From Tretioscincus oriximinensis (lineage: Eukaryota; Chordata; Lepidosauria; Squamata; Gymnophthalmidae): a stretch of DNA of 64,000 nucleotides. The stretch covers positions 371,630-435,629 of the forward strand of contig JAJVDF010000855.1 in NCBI GenBank assembly GCA_022410635.1, read 5' to 3'. The notes under the pieces are model-generated. The model had not been told where the DNA came from, searched no databases, and was given only the letters and a program-made list of their open reading frames with translations. Positions 22,501 to 36,106 of the stretch are shown piece after piece. Within the stretch, counting starts at the first letter, position 1. Every line of letters starts with the position of its first letter. The position numbers and the translations under genes were made by a program.

Positions 22501-24084
22501 TTCTCCTTTTTTCTTCTACTTCTTCAAGCAAGCAAGGAAAATACACACCAAAGTGCAAATCAAGTCAGCCAATTAATCTTGTTCAAACCCCCAGGGGTCA
22601 GGGATTGTAATCTGTTGATCCGCCTTAGTTCTAAATACTGGAGTTGCNTGATATTATCTGAATTTGGAACATTGGTCAAAAGAGTGTTTATATTCCAAGA
22701 AGTGTCTAATGTTTTATTTTTAATACAGTTCTGATTCCCCACCCACCCTAATATTTCTTTGCTGCCCTTCAATATGTATATTATAATTTTAGCTGTCATT
22801 GCAAATGATTATGTAGTTACATTACTTTATTCTAGAAAAAATGGTCCTGCCATTAAAATCAGGAATATTTCTTCTAGCTAGATGTATGGCAGCCAAACAA
22901 ACACTGAAACTGTACATATGCAGCAAAAATAGTGGCTCAGAGGCATCTTATATGACAGTATATGACTCTCGTGTTCTCATTACAACTCTNATCCATCTTT
23001 TATAAGCTATGATGTTCTTGAAAGAAGGGACAACCGACTATAAGGCTGTGTGCAGATTTAAGAAAAGGCCAATAACTCAGAGGTGCCATGTGTGCCACAG
23101 ATATAATGTGTGTGGCTTTGGGTCCAGCACTCCTCTAATCCACTTCTCCGTGGCATAGAATGGGAGGGCAACAGGGCCAGACTAGTAGGTGGACAGTCNC
23201 ATCACTGAGTTATTTCTGACTGAGGGCTTCTGCAAAAAGGGCCTTTTTTACTTCATTTATTTTGCATTTCATTGAAAACCTGGAACTTGTTAAGGAAGGC
23301 ATACTACAGTGGAAACTAAGTAAGATTTTCATCCTCAGGATGTCCCCAAATGTAGATTAAGACTTCATTCTTCTGGGACTATACTGGGAATGCCAGACCC
23401 AATCACAATATTTCCAGTACAGTCCCAAGGTAGTAGATGGAGAACCTGATCTATCAGTATTAAAGGGGAAATGCCAATAATGCTTGGAGTTTCCCATTAA
23501 TATCCCTCTTTTCTGGACATCTGCAGAATCTTCTGCAATCATGTTAATTCATATAAATGGAAGCCTGCCAAGACTGCAAAAAATAACAAGGAAGTGGGGT
23601 GGGATATTGGCTCATTTTCAGATTATACAATTCAACTTTGCTTCAACTATTACACAGAGGTTTGAACACATAGTAGAATATAGTCATTCGGTGAGATAGA
23701 GATAGTAATACTGTATAAATAAATATTTTTTATCTTCAACAGGATAGGGCATAAACAGAACTGANTAGTGGAATTAAATACAAAAATGACATAAATAGTC
23801 AGATTATTAAAAAAAAAAAAGAACAAGAAGAATATAAACTGGCTTCAGCTTAACTTGTTTTCAGCACCAGAAACTGACNTTATTGATTCTGTTTAAGAAT
23901 CTGCCGTTACAGTTTTACATTAAAGAAATTCTTGACTGGGCAATCTGTTTTCCCAGTCAATACAGCTTGTGAAATACAAAATGTCCCTTGCTGAACTCAG
24001 TTGTATCAGTGAGTGAATTGCTATACGTGCTCCTTATTCTGACTTCTTGAGCACCTACTGGATTCATTGTCTGCAATATATATT

Positions 24085-24148
24085 GTTAGCCACCATGNNA
24101 CCTTCAGGTAAAGGGAGGTATAGAAATGCAAATAAATAAATAAACTAN
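24085..24148 (+). repeat. LINE/SINE tail fragment
   Basis: ttgttagccaccatg, accttcaggtaaagggaggt, atagaaatgcaaataaataa. It abuts the following SINE and shares its tail design without the head. Confidence 0.55.
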
Positions 24149-24385
24149 GCCAGTTTGGTGTAGTGGTTAGAGTGCGAGACTCTCATCTGGCAGNCTCCCG
24201 GTTCGATTCCCCACTTCTCCCTTGGGCCAGTCACAGTTATTTAGAACTCTCTCAGCTCCAACTACTTCACAGGGTGTCTGTTGTGGAGAAATCAACAACA
24301 GCTATGTGCACCACCCTTTGGTTGGCCACCCTGAGACCTTTGGGTATAGGGTGGAATATAAGTACAAATAAATNATAAATAAAAT
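24149..24385 (+). repeat. tRNA-derived SINE, family 1, internal deletion
   Basis: Head gccagtttggtgtagtggtt, box B ggttcgattc and tail gggtggaatataagtacaaa. The segment between cccactt and cttgggcc is shortened, removing the usual catgaaagccagctgggtga. Confidence 0.8.
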
Positions 24386-25073
24386 AATTTGCAGTAATTT
24401 TGTTTAGTAAATATAAGACACAGTGGAGAAAAAAGACCAATCCTTTATCGATGATATAAATTTATTTTTCAAGGAACTGTTGATACTTTAGTTTCTTGCT
24501 GGGAGTTTATAAATATGAAACACGACATCTGTAATATGAAGGTAAAACACAGCTTGTTGTTGCTACGCATGCACTTGGATGCTTGGATTTTTACATTCTT
24601 GCATTTACATGTGTGTGCATGGGAGGAAAGGAGTTAAACATTTACAACCCCTTTGCTCTCTCTTTTTATATGCTCTTGAGAGGTGTTTCTGTATTTAACA
24701 ATTAAACCAATGAAAAATCGGAACAGAGAAGCCACCAATTTTTGCTTTAATAGTGAGCTCTCAACCCTCCATCNTCATGCTTTTTTGCCAATACACATTG
24801 TCATTGAAAATTCTGTTCACATGTTCACATTGCACTTAAGGTTTTCTGCTTGAAAAATATATTTTCTTGGAAAGAAGGTTCAATCCATGTCATTGGCTGA
24901 TGGAGGTATCAACTAGGATCATGTGTCTGAATGACAGACTTGTTCAACTCATAAAACTTTCCCTTTTCCCATCAATCAGTTCACATTCTTTCCCTATAAC
25001 CTTTGGATAACCTTTTTCTTTCCATAAGTGAAATGATCAAAAGTTGTGTTCTGTATTTATCCAAATAGATACA

Positions 25074-25327
25074 GCCAGTTTGGTTTAGTGGTTAGAATGT
25101 TGGACTCATACCTGGTAGTCTCCCGGTTCAATTCCCCACTCCCCCATGAAAGCCAGCTGGGTGACCTTGGACCAGTCACAGTTCTTTGAACACTCTCAGC
25201 ACCACCTACTCCTCTTGTGGAGAAAGCAACAAAAGCTATGTGCGCCACCCTGTGGTTGGCTGCCCTGAGACCTTCGGGTATAGGGTGGGATACAAGTACA
25301 AATAAATAAATAAATAAACAAAATAAA
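25074..25327 (+). repeat. tRNA-derived SINE, family 1
   Basis: Near full length. Head gccagtttggtttagtggtt, box B ggttcaattc, middle agctgggtgaccttggacca, tail gggtgggatacaagtacaaa and (TAAA)n. Confidence 0.85.
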
Positions 25328-25550
25328 TGTCTTTGGCCCTTTCCACACTGGCATTTTATCCGGAACATATTTTGATCCAACAACTTCCTTCCTACACCTA
25401 TTATACAAGTCCTCCCCCTTCAGCTTGCTTTATTCACAACAAATGCAAAGCAGTGTATCTCTCCAAAGAGATATACTTACAACCAAACCAAAGTCAATAT
25501 TCCAGATTAGAATGACCCTGCAAAATTGGTACAGTCATTCAGCCTAACGT

Positions 25551-26205
25551 AAGAACATAAAAAGAGCCATACTGGATCAGGCCACAGCCCATCTATTCCA
25601 GCATTCTGTCTCACATAGAGGCCCACCAGATGCCCCTGGGCAGTCCGAACAGAGGAAAGCAAAATATGCACCTGTTCATGACTCCCTGCAAATGGTATTT
25701 TAAGAATCTAGCCTGTTCCTCCATCCTGGAGGTAGCATCCAAACATCCATCCTACTACCCGTTTATACCCTTAGTGTCCATAAACCTGTCTAGTCCTGTC
25801 TTGAAGCTATCCAAGCTGTTAGAAGAAGAAGAAGAACTGGGTTCTTATACCCCGCTTTTCTCACCTTTCAAAGGGACTCAAAACGGCTTACAAGGATATA
25901 TTTTGCCCGAAGGCTCACATTCTATCTTCCCCACCAGGCTATGGTGGTTCCCATGTATCTATTTGCAGTCAGTTGCAATTTCTTGCAATTCGTGCTTTCG
26001 AATAGCTGGGTTGGCTAGAGCTACAGGCTAGTGGAAGGTGCTCATCCCTCCCCACTTCCAACACAGGGCTTCAAAACCCGATCTCCCAGGCGAGAGACGA
26101 ATTCCTAAGCAACTGAGCTATCCGTGCCTGTTAGCTACCACCACCTCTTCAGGAAGTAAATTCCACAGGTCGATAAACNTCTNNGTGAAAAAATACGTCT
26201 TTCCC
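25551..26205 (-). repeat. CR1 LINE 3' end, interrupted
   Basis: Left part 25551-25822 (catactggatcaggccacag, tctagtcctgtcttgaagct) and right part 26128-26205 (cacctcttcaggaagtaaat). The two are split by the SINE at 25823-26127. The host sequence is collinear with the copy at 39541. Confidence 0.8.
25823..26127 (-). repeat. SINE family 2, full copy, nested in CR1
   Basis: On the minus strand it starts with the tRNA-like caggcacggatagctcag, followed later by a box-B-like region. It ends with gaaaagcggggtataagaac and (TTC)n. The 7-bp CTGTTAG is duplicated at 25816-25822 and 26128-26134, and CR1 is continuous once it is removed. This is the reference copy for the family. Confidence 0.8.
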
Positions 26206-27419
26206 AAATGGGTTTTTTCCCTACAACTACGGAAACTTGAGAACAAAAGTTTCTGATTTTCAAAGCTGGGTTACCACAGACTTTCCAAATGCTTACAGTC
26301 CTTAGAGTATTGTAAGCCGTGGGCCCTATCGCATTCTGAATTTTGTATGAATATCTGAAACAATTAAATGACAATTAATATGACAGCAAAAATAGAAGAC
26401 ATCAGAAGAAGAAAAATTCTTTCCCCCCATCAATGTACATCTTATACATCTCCTAGTAGATTGTAAGGTATTGCACCTGTGCTAGNACTGGGATGCATTT
26501 GTGCTTTCATTCTGTAAAAGCTACTAGGCAAATTAATTGTGTTAACTGTATTGTTGGGGAAGTTGCTTTACTCTTTACTATATGTATATTCTAAAGAATT
26601 TCTGAGGTGGGAATTTTCTTCCATTTCTGTTGTTGGATACCATCAAATCATATGTGATTCCTGATTGAGTGCATGAATACCACAATGGGAATCTCTGTTC
26701 AGTTATCCTGGCAGAGATACAAGAGTGTGTGGCCATTATCTGCTTCTAGAGAAAAATAATGGGGATCAATCCAGAAGCTTTCCATGAAGTTTGCTCTTTC
26801 ACTGAGCTATAACCACTGAGGAATCCTTGTCTTAACATCACTTAGTTTTTGTCTTGGGTATGATGAGTTCATGTATGTCTGACCTTTTAACCATATTGAC
26901 ATCCTTTTCAATTTATTTTCAAGCAAAGATGTTTTCCATCTGTGTTTAAAGACATAGGCAGGACTCAATCTCTCCCAAATGTCTATTGTGTTTCACTAAT
27001 GTCATTGCTTCATTTCAGCTCTGTCTCGGTGTATAGAAACCANCTACAAATTAATTAGGAAGCATTTCTGGCATCTCTTCTCTTAAGAAACAGAAGCAAA
27101 TGCAAGTGGTGCTGAGATACAATTGCAGATGGACAAAAGGGCAATTCAATGTCAGTTTGTACAAAATACATTAAACAGAGAATAAGCAGAGGGTAGTAAT
27201 TTGAGAGATTATATACAATTTTGTCTGCNAAATCATGAAAGTATCCTGAGCATACTAGAGTATTAACTGAAGTGACTGCAAAAGGGAAAGGCTACCCTCT
27301 CTAAATCAAACAAAAGAAAAAGCTCTGATTCCATGTTTTAAATAATTATTTCAGTGCTTTATACAGTGGTGTCGTGTGGGTCCCCAGCACCTGGAGCAAA
27401 GGAGGGTGGTGTCAGGATG

Positions 27420-27545
27420 CCATCCGCCTATGATCACATCTGTTAAAAACATACCTCTTTACACAGGCTTTTGACACTTAAATAGCTCCCTCTGCAGTCT
27501 GTCCTTCCATGAAGGGTATGGATCTTTTTAAATGCTTTATTTTTA
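27420..27545 (+). repeat. L2-like LINE 3' fragment
   Basis: The phrases aaaaacatacctctttacac and gtccttccatgaagggtatg match the order in 53255-53565 (aaaaatgtacctctttatct, gtccttccagggacggtgag). It is short and diverged. Confidence 0.4.
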
Positions 27546-28320
27546 TTATCAGTAATACACAGCAAACAAGATTAATATGCTGGATTTCATATAACAAAAT
27601 CACAAGTTGAACTCTTCCCAAGCGTCTAGGACTGTTTGATATATTTTCGTATGATGCACGCAGATCCGATTAATGTGGACTTTTGCAACTGACAGATCGT
27701 GATTTTGTCAATGTTTATTGTTTCCAAATGCCAGCTGAGATCTTTTGGAACAGCACCCAGTGTGTCGATTACCACTGGGACCACCTGTAATGGTTTTTGC
27801 CAGAGTCATTGCAGTTCGATTTTGAGAACCTGATATTGGCTGAGTTTTTCTTGTTTTTCCTCAATTCGACTGTAACCTACAACATAAGAACAGCCATACT
27901 GGATAAGGCCGCAGCCCTTTAGTCCAGCATTCTGTCTCACACAGAGGCCCACCAGATGCACCTGGGCAGTTTGAACAGAGGAAAGCAAAACATGCACCTG
28001 TTCATGACTCCCTGCAAATGGCAGTTCAGGAGTCCTGCCTGTTGTTCCATCCCGGAGGCAGCATCCAGGCATCCATCCTAGTACCCATTTATAACCTGCT
28101 ATGGCGACATCAATGATCCACACTTTTTTCTTTTCCACGATCGTGAGATCCAGTGTATTGTGTTCCAAAACCTTGTCAATCTGAATTCTAAAGTCCCAGA
28201 GTATTTTGGCATGTTCATTTTCAAATACTTTTTCAGGTTTTTGATCCCACCAGTCTAAACAGTTTATTTCATCATTCTTTCTAACGGGGGCTTAGTTTCA
28301 TATTTCATCTTCTGTTTTTT
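27546..28320 (-). pseudogene. Non-LTR retrotransposon C-terminal remnant with CR1 insertion
   Basis: With the insertion set aside, the minus strand reads phrases such as KKVWIIDVAIAG, EEKQEKLSQYQVLKIELQ and, in another stretch, VVPVVIDTLGAVPKDL. These recur in the C-terminal region of R2/L1-type LINE polyproteins in many animals. The clade is uncertain. The frame is degenerate and no reverse-transcriptase core is present. Confidence 0.55.
27879..28091 (-). repeat. CR1 3' end nested in an older LINE
   Basis: Standard CR1 phrases (cagccatactggataaggcc, gaggcccaccagatgcacct) sit between two TAACCT hexamers at 27873-27878 and 28092-28097. Excision joins the flanking LINE frame (DVAIAG followed by Y-S-R-I-E), showing that CR1 came second. 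Confidence 0.75.
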
Positions 28321-29989
28321 GTAAAGTAGTATATGGCCATATTAATCTGGTTAGTCCAGTTCTTCAAGATATTTTGCACACTGCTCACCTGAACACAGAA
28401 CAACTATTTACAGAATAAACTTCTTGAGTTTGTAAAATCTCTGCCCTGTTCCATTTTGCACTCTGCTTTTGCTCTTTCTCAAACTGTTCTTCACAAATTT
28501 TCTAAAGAAAGATAGCTATCTTAGTAGCTTGAAGTTTGATAGAGGCCCTGAACTTTGGAAGCAAGTGTAGGGAAGCTGTGTTCAGTGATCTTGCACAAGA
28601 ATAGCTGCAATAGCTTATATGAGGAACGTTTTTTGTCACTAAGAACAAACACGATTCACATTAGTCACCTGTGCTGCTTAAGAGCTTTTCTTCCCTTCCC
28701 TGGAATTACATGGAACGACTGCCAGGTAAGAAAAACTCTTAATATTTACAGTTCAAAAACATAGCAGTATTAGTCTGGATCAAAAAGCAAGGTGATCTAG
28801 TGAAGATCAAGGATGAGAACGAAGATGATTGAATGAATTTTCATAGGCTGGAGTCAGACACTAGTAAATAGCAGTAGCAGAATTTGGATTAATCATTAGT
28901 TGGATTTCAGACAAGAGTGCAGAAGTCACACTTTTGCTGCCCCTGCTTATTCCTCCCTTGCCCTTTAACCTGTGATTTCAAATGTGTGGTAGAGGCTAAA
29001 ACAAGTAGGGTAGTGGTAGAAGAAAACTTGGAAGGGAGAGGAAAATCAGTGGGGGAGGTGGAACCACTGGGAATAGATCTGGGAGATGGAATTTAGCTCC
29101 AAAAGTCCATGCACTTCTCACATCCTCCTCACATCTGTGTTCCTGGACAACCATTTCACTTTCACTCCTAGTCCTCCTAACCACAGTGATGTACCTACTC
29201 CCACAATGGAGGTTAAAACCCCCACAAGTCTTGTTCCATCCCCATGAATGCCACGAAAGGCAATGGGACTTTCCATAGAGTCTATCAGGTAGCCTACTAG
29301 GCGGGAAAGAGTCAGCAGTAGTGGAGGGTGAAACAACAGTCAAAAGGAACACAAACGGGGATAGTGAGAGAAGTGAGCGGACTTTGGGGGCTAAATCCCA
29401 AGTCCCAGGTCCACTCATGAAGGTCTCACTTCCCCTTGCCAATTCCCCCTCCAAATACCCCCTCCATCGTACTCCTTACGCCAAATCTGCAATCATGGAC
29501 TAGTGGATATTATTTTGTGGTATGATTCTGTATATAGAAAAGCCTACTTCAAAAGATACCTACTTCATTTGTTAGATGTAGACTTGGTCTACAAAAGCTC
29601 ACAGTACTGAATTGCTTCTCTAATATTTAACACATGGACTGAGTTTCAATTTTTAGGACATAATAATTGGCTTATAGCTCCGACTGTAATTAATTTTTCT
29701 CATTACCAAATAGAAGAAAATTACAGGTAGTAGAATGTAACAAATGGGAGGAGATAGTAAAAAAGAATACTAGACAATAAAAGGATAAGAAGTCAAATTT
29801 ATAATTTGTCTCAAAAACACCATTTTACTGAATAACTGGTTCAAAAGTAGAAACAAAAAATGAACATACTGTACATAATCAAGTGATTCAAAATTATATC
29901 AAACTATACATTTCAAATCTAACAAATATTAGAACTAAAATTAAAATTTATTATTGGATGTTACTGTACAACTCATGCATACAAATAGT

Positions 29990-30555
29990 AATATTAACCC
30001 AATATTGCTGGCACTGCAATGCATTGTGAGGTAACTATCCCCACTACAACAGTTTTGGATAATTATACAATTATTGATACAATAATGTGAAGAACTAGAC
30101 ACTGGACAAAAGAAGAATGGCTTTTCATAGAATCAGTTATGCCAAACTTACAAGAAAATGATAACTATTTATATGCTCAATTGATTGTAGTCACATACAT
30201 TGGATTAAATGTGTAATTGAAATAATTAATTTTGAACTTGTACAGGAGAAAATACATTTTAATAGGTNGAAGAGTCAAACTAAATTTAAAACAGAAATGG
30301 CAGCGATTAATGGGATATATAGAGCGACAGGGAGCTGGTTCTCCTTGGAGTAAAGTTTGTAAAGAANTTTTTCCCTTGATGGATATAGTGGGATAATCAC
30401 TCAAGGGCAGGAGGCTGGTTTTTTTTGTTCATTTGTATTTCTAGGGTTTTTTTTTTCTTGTATGATGTTCCTGTTTGGCAGGAACAACTTATTATCTAAT
30501 ATGTGTATTATATTGTCAATAAAAATAAGTTAAAATGAAAAAAACAAAAGGACAT
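29990..30555 (+). repeat. LINE 3' end with A-rich tail, L1-like
   Basis: Decayed coding remnants (GIYRATGSWFS) are followed by a T-rich 3' UTR-like stretch, tgtcaataaaaataagttaa with AATAAA, and a tail aaaatgaaaaaaacaaaa. The layout fits an L1 3' end. No intact frame survives. Confidence 0.45.
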
Positions 30556-30570
30556 GACTTGTACTTCACT

Positions 30571-30636
30571 TATTTATTTATTTATTTATTTATACTTATA
30601 CCCCGCCCAATACCCGAAGACCTCAGGGCGGCCAAT
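30571..30636 (-). repeat. SINE/LINE 3' tail fragment
   Basis: tatttatttatttatttata, then ccccgcccaatacccgaaga and cctcagggcggcc, the reverse complement of the SINE family 1 tail. Confidence 0.7.
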
Positions 30637-32782
30637 CTTCCTCATATATCCTTTGCGTCTTTCTATGATTGTAGCTTAGAAAGATCTAAAGATGAGCTGT
30701 AGTGGGGGAATGTTGAAAATTATACCACCTTCTGAAGACTTTAAACGTTTCCAACACTAAATACTTGTAAAGGTTGAGAAAGTTAATTCTTGAAGACAAA
30801 GAGGGTAAGAAAGGTCGAACACAGTTGCTCTGTAGAATCTAAAAAGAACTCTATAAGACCCCGTTGTCTTTTTGTATTCCCCAGAGACTATTTCTGTGCT
30901 ATGAACTTCAAGTAAAAGAGAGCGCTCAAACATACAGTAAAATATTGATCTCAAGAATGCAGACAGAAACCCAAAGTCTTTTCTGTAGTCCAGTGGGAGT
31001 TGGTCAGTCTGTGTCAGTTCTATTCTGTCTACTGTGTAGTGAAAAGGAACCAGTTTTGAATTTTACTGCCCACAACATGTAACCTCCCTACTCATTCCCA
31101 TTAAGTACATATCACGTTCTAAATTATCACTCTCAACAATTACACAGATATTCACCTTGACCTGCACTATGGGAATACATATCAAAGGAGGAAGTGAACA
31201 TGTTTGAAGACATCAGAGAATTTGTTGCATTGGAAAAATCAAAGAATTATGCTAAAGATTGTTCACATGCCATTTTGAGCTAATATAGGTCTTACTGTGA
31301 GTTGTGCTAGCCTGGAATAATATGTTGTTAGCAGGATCCTTAGATCTTTTCTAGAATAGAGTAAGACTTATTGCATTTTATGCCCTTGCCTCTTTGTATT
31401 TTCATTGTGATGTTTAAGATCTTATAATTTTTATAATTGTAAATTTTAGAGATAATACAATCAACCAGTCAATAATGTTACTTAGCTTACATATGTAGAT
31501 TGTTTACCCAAATTCTTTTTTTATTTCGTGGTATCGTTTTGAATCTTGGATACAGGAATTGTGGTTTCAGCTACTCTATGTATAAAAGGCACAGTTTAGA
31601 AACAGACAAGATAAAAAATNCTAAGACAGAGGAAATAATTGACATATTAGTCATAACTGTTAAGAATATATTGGTTAATCCTACATTTAAACATATATCC
31701 TGTAAATATCAGCATTATATAATACTGAACTGTCAAAAAGAAAGAAAAGAGAAAGAAAGGAAAAAGAACAAATCATTTTAATACCTTATGCAAATTCTTC
31801 CATGTTGAGTCCCATGTTTGACTAAGGTCCCTTCCAACTTTATGATTCTAACATCATACTTCTGGACCTGGTCCACAACAAGGATAACAGCGTGGAGGTG
31901 GGCATGACCTTCAGCTCCACACTGAATGTGCTCTGAATACAATGTATGAATGAAGGGGCTAGATCAACAGTTGGCTGGGTTGGGTAGTACCTTGGCCAGA
32001 GAATCAGTCGGGCTGTGGATTGGAACAGCTATGACACCTCTGCATTACTGCTGGTATTTTGAAACAAATAGCGTCCAACCCTTATGATGTGAAAGGCATC
32101 TTCAGCATTTGGTTCAAAACAGCCTAGAACAGAAGAGTTAAACTTCTTCAAGTAAAATAAATGTGGAAACTACCATTGACTATGGAAATATTGCTAGTGT
32201 TGCTTATGATATCTCCTCTTGTTTCATATTATCAGAATATGAGATCTGTCAGCCAAAATTAATTGGGGAACAGTGAATGATAGCGGTAGCATTATTTTCT
32301 CATTTACCCAGTTGCTCCACAAACTGTTTNTCCTGCATGAATGGGGGAAAAGATATACCTGCATGGCTAAACAGAAGTCATTTTCAAAATGCATTTCAGC
32401 AGAAGCTATTCCTAATTTAATCTCTCTAATTGGTTGGTTTTCTGGATTTTTAAAAAATGTATTTGTCCCTAAAAGNGCTTTTTCACATTTTCCTGCTGTG
32501 AATGGGAGCAGAGGGTATGGATCAGCAAGATTCATAAGTTCAAATCATGGCATGAAGTAGTGCATGCCAACACCAGTCCAGACAAGGCTCCCATCTGATC
32601 TTCAAAGCTCATAAAAATTTGGGGCTCGGCCTTCAATGTCTCTGAGGAATCCATTTCTGTAGCACACTTTGGTGCACTTCCAAAATGGGTCTCCCAGTAG
32701 TCCAAAACATGTAGGTGGGCTTTCTGTACCCCTCTATGTTCCAGACTTATATGAACTGTTCTGTTGGTAGATCTTACTTTCC

Positions 32783-32905
32783 ATAATAGTCTGCATGATA
32801 GTGCAGACTACAACAGATTCCACTCACAACCTGTCATAATCTGCACTAACATGTGTAGAACATTATTCCATTATATAGTCTAGAATAAAACCCTGTGCAG
32901 AAAGG
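32783..32905. mobile_element. Hairpin MITE, family P (diverged)
   Basis: tagtctgcatgatagtgcag faces cataatctgcactaacatgt across a short centre. Then agtctagaataaaaccctgt, as in the copy at 15971. Confidence 0.5.
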
Positions 32906-33180
32906 ACCCATNCATATAAAAAGTGACAAATTGAGAACAGGGAGAATCCTCGCTTCCCAACAGGTAATTGTTTCTTGTTACCGTTGGATGTAAAACAGAA
33001 TAAATAAAATATTAATTTCATTGAAATGCTTAAATTGCCATCAGGTCTGTATTCATATTCATTGAACATAAGAGAAATTAAAGAATTTATGGTCCTTTTT
33101 GCAGAAGCTTGTAATGCATTCTAAAGAGTTTACTATTTCACATTGTCTGCATGGGAATAGTGATAACACATATTGATTGC

Positions 33181-33352
33181 TTGATTGATTTGTACTTATA
33201 TCCTACCCTATACCCGAAGGTCTCAGGGTGGCCAACCATAGGGGGGGGCGGGGTGCCCATAGCTTCTGTTGCTTTCCCCACAACAGTCACCCTATGAAGT
33301 AGGTGGGGCTGAGAGAGTTCTGTGACTGGCCCAAGGTCACCCAGCTGGCTTG
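33181..33352 (-). repeat. tRNA-derived SINE, family 1, missing head
   Basis: In reverse it runs from the CORE-like agctgggtgaccttgggcca to the tail near 33185. The tRNA-like head is absent, consistent with 5' truncation. A G-run (ataggggggggcggggtg) interrupts it near 33240. Confidence 0.75.
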
Positions 33353-35829
33353 CACATTATCTTGCACTCAAATGTGCAGTGTGTTTTTAAACACCACTTC
33401 TTGGAGTCTGCATAGCTTTTGTTAATATTCTATAGCTGAAGTAAAACCAGTTAGTGTTTACCTTGTGGGATTTTTTTGTTAGTTTTGTGTGTGGGGTGAA
33501 TCTTCCATTTCAAAGGCTGACTACAAGCCCAATAATGTACTTTTTAACTACAGTGCAGTGTTTTATTTTTCTGTTATCAGTTTTGATTATTACATAGATA
33601 CTATATCTATTCTTATTTGNGTGTTGATTCCCTGTGTTTCTTCTGAAATGCTCAAGGTGGCACACATTATTCTCATTCCGTCCACTAGAAATATTTTTTT
33701 CTATTTTAACCTGAAAAAGTATAAAATTACAGCTTAACTCATTTATAATATAGTTGAGTGGCTACTGGAAGGAATAATCAATCAATCCATATTCTACTCG
33801 GTCTTCCTTTCTTTTTCCTCTGATGCTGAGTGAAATGATCACCGTGGTAACAGTCTATATGACCTTTTTCACCTCAGTATAATTTATTTCAAAGCTAGCT
33901 AGACAGCTTACTTTGCATTCTGCTCAGTCTTTCAATTCCTTGTCATCAACAGTGTCTTGAAACTAAATTGAATGCTCACGTTGCTTATTCTAGGGTATGT
34001 GCACAAGATTTTCCTTCTGCGAGATTAATATCATGATAATGATTCTGCTCCATTTGGCAACGGAGCTTCCATTATCCACCCAGGGAAAAGCTCCATTGCT
34101 CTGGAATTTGTGATCGCTGATTCTTTCCAATGCCGCTTCTTCCATTATGAGGCCTGGTTTGTGCCACACCATAACGGGAATTCAGATCCCATGGTAGACA
34201 CTAGCCAACAGGATTGCAGAATCGCAGCTGGATAACATGCGCAGTAGTTTCATCTTCCCTACTTCCTCTTGCACACCTCTCACCAGCTCCACACAGCTTT
34301 TGCAAATAGGTATAAACAAGGGAAATCCACAGTTGCCTTTAGATTGTGGGTTTTACTCATCATGTGAAGGGGGACCTTGAAGCCATGATCCCAGTACTGG
34401 TTTAAACCGTGGTTTTATTTTTGGCTCACAAATTGTGATAGGTTGAAGAGAACTAGACCACTGCCTAGGTCTGGATGCCACTGAGGCTTCCTGGTTTGCT
34501 TCCTCACCTTGAAACAGAGAAGGGGCAAAGCAGCAATAATTAGATGACACACTGGAGCACAATTTATTCACGGTGTATCACCCAATTGTATCCATGCAGT
34601 ACTAAGACAACTTTGCTGCTATGAAATTGTATACAATTTTACCCTAACCTGTTGGTTTTCCTGTTGTTTTCACAATCCTTTAAATTCACTGGGTTTTGTT
34701 TCGCTTGGGTCTTTACATCAATTTTGGCAGACTGAATATCTGCTTCTTTTTGCAGTTTATTCAGGCATGGGATAGCAAGAGCATTATTGATTTCTAACAT
34801 CNCCACAAATTAAGGACTTTCTTAAGATGTAACTGATTCAGCAAAAATCTAAGCACATGAAAATCTCCCATCTGCAATGCATAATGGCCATAGTCATGTT
34901 GGGAGTGACTGAAGCTCAAAGGTACAACATTTGCCTGGAAAGCTTAGCATTATTGATTCAGTCCCTATAGTATGTCATCATCGATGCATTTTTATACCAC
35001 TGGCCTAGAACCTCATTAAAATATGGTGTGAGAAACCTGCATATTTGCTAAGGAAACTGCACAGAAAAGTTCATGCGTTTAGCCGGTCCACAGTTTTGAG
35101 AATAACCTCAGGCCAGTTCTGAAATTAATTGCACTATTTTGTATATATTATTGTTGTGACCTCAGAGCTTCTGGTAAAGGATAGGATATACATTCTTAAA
35201 AAATAGCAGTGTGGCAACAGCCTGACTTTAATCAATAATAGATTACTAAAGGAGTACTATATCTGCCTTTGCTATAGCCTTCCTGAAGATTATAACATGC
35301 ATTAGACAATTAGCTTGACTAATGAAAGGACACAGAAAAGTGAAATAACCCAGTAGTCATTTGCTCAATCAAATTAACAGCTGCCCATGACTTCTCTGAA
35401 GATAATGTGAAATCCAATTATGGATCATTTACATCCTGAAGCCAATAAGCCGCAAAGAACAACTAACAACAATGTATAGGGAAAAGAGCAGTGTTTATTC
35501 TGTTGTAGAGCTCGTTGAAAAATCTTTATATTCCGTATATTTTTATATGTCCATAAAGGATCATAGCAAAAATAAAAAATAAAACAAGCAACAGTCCTTT
35601 TCTTCTCCCTTGACAGGAAGAAGCCGTGTAGAATCCAGGAACTGCAGCTGCTTCCAGCTAGATTTTTTTTCCTTTCTCTTCTTATTTAACTCAGTTATAC
35701 ATGAAATAAAATCTTATTAGTGTGCTATGAAAAAATTAGTACTCACACACTCTGTAAGTGGTGCTTCTTTGGGATGCTAGAAGGAGAAATACAATGATAG
35801 GTTTCAGCTCTGTGACAGTCAAGCAACTT

Positions 35830-36106
35830 GCCAGCTTGCTGTAGCGGTTATAGTGTTGGACTCTTATCTGGTAGTCTCCCAGTTTGATTCCCCACTCCTC
35901 CATGAAGCCAGATTGGCAATCGTGAGCCAATCACAGTTCTTTAGAATTCTTTCAGCCCCACCTACTTCACAAGGTGTCTGTTGTGGGGAAAGCAACAAAA
36001 GCTNTACGTGCCACCCTTTGGTTGGCTGCCCTGAGACCTTTGGGTATAGGTCAGGATATATGAACAAACAAACAAATAAATAAATGCATAAATAAATAAA
36101 CAAACA
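35830..36106 (+). repeat. tRNA-derived SINE, family 1
   Basis: Head gccagcttgctgtagcggtt, middle gccagattggcaatcgtgag (changed from consensus), then the usual cacctacttcacaaggtgtc and a tail of (AAAC)n and (TAAA)n. Confidence 0.8.

Noticed and set aside
29001..29500. Overlapping frames on both strands, up to 152 residues
   Set aside because: No family resemblance and no splice or promoter context. Probably chance in a locally stop-poor region.
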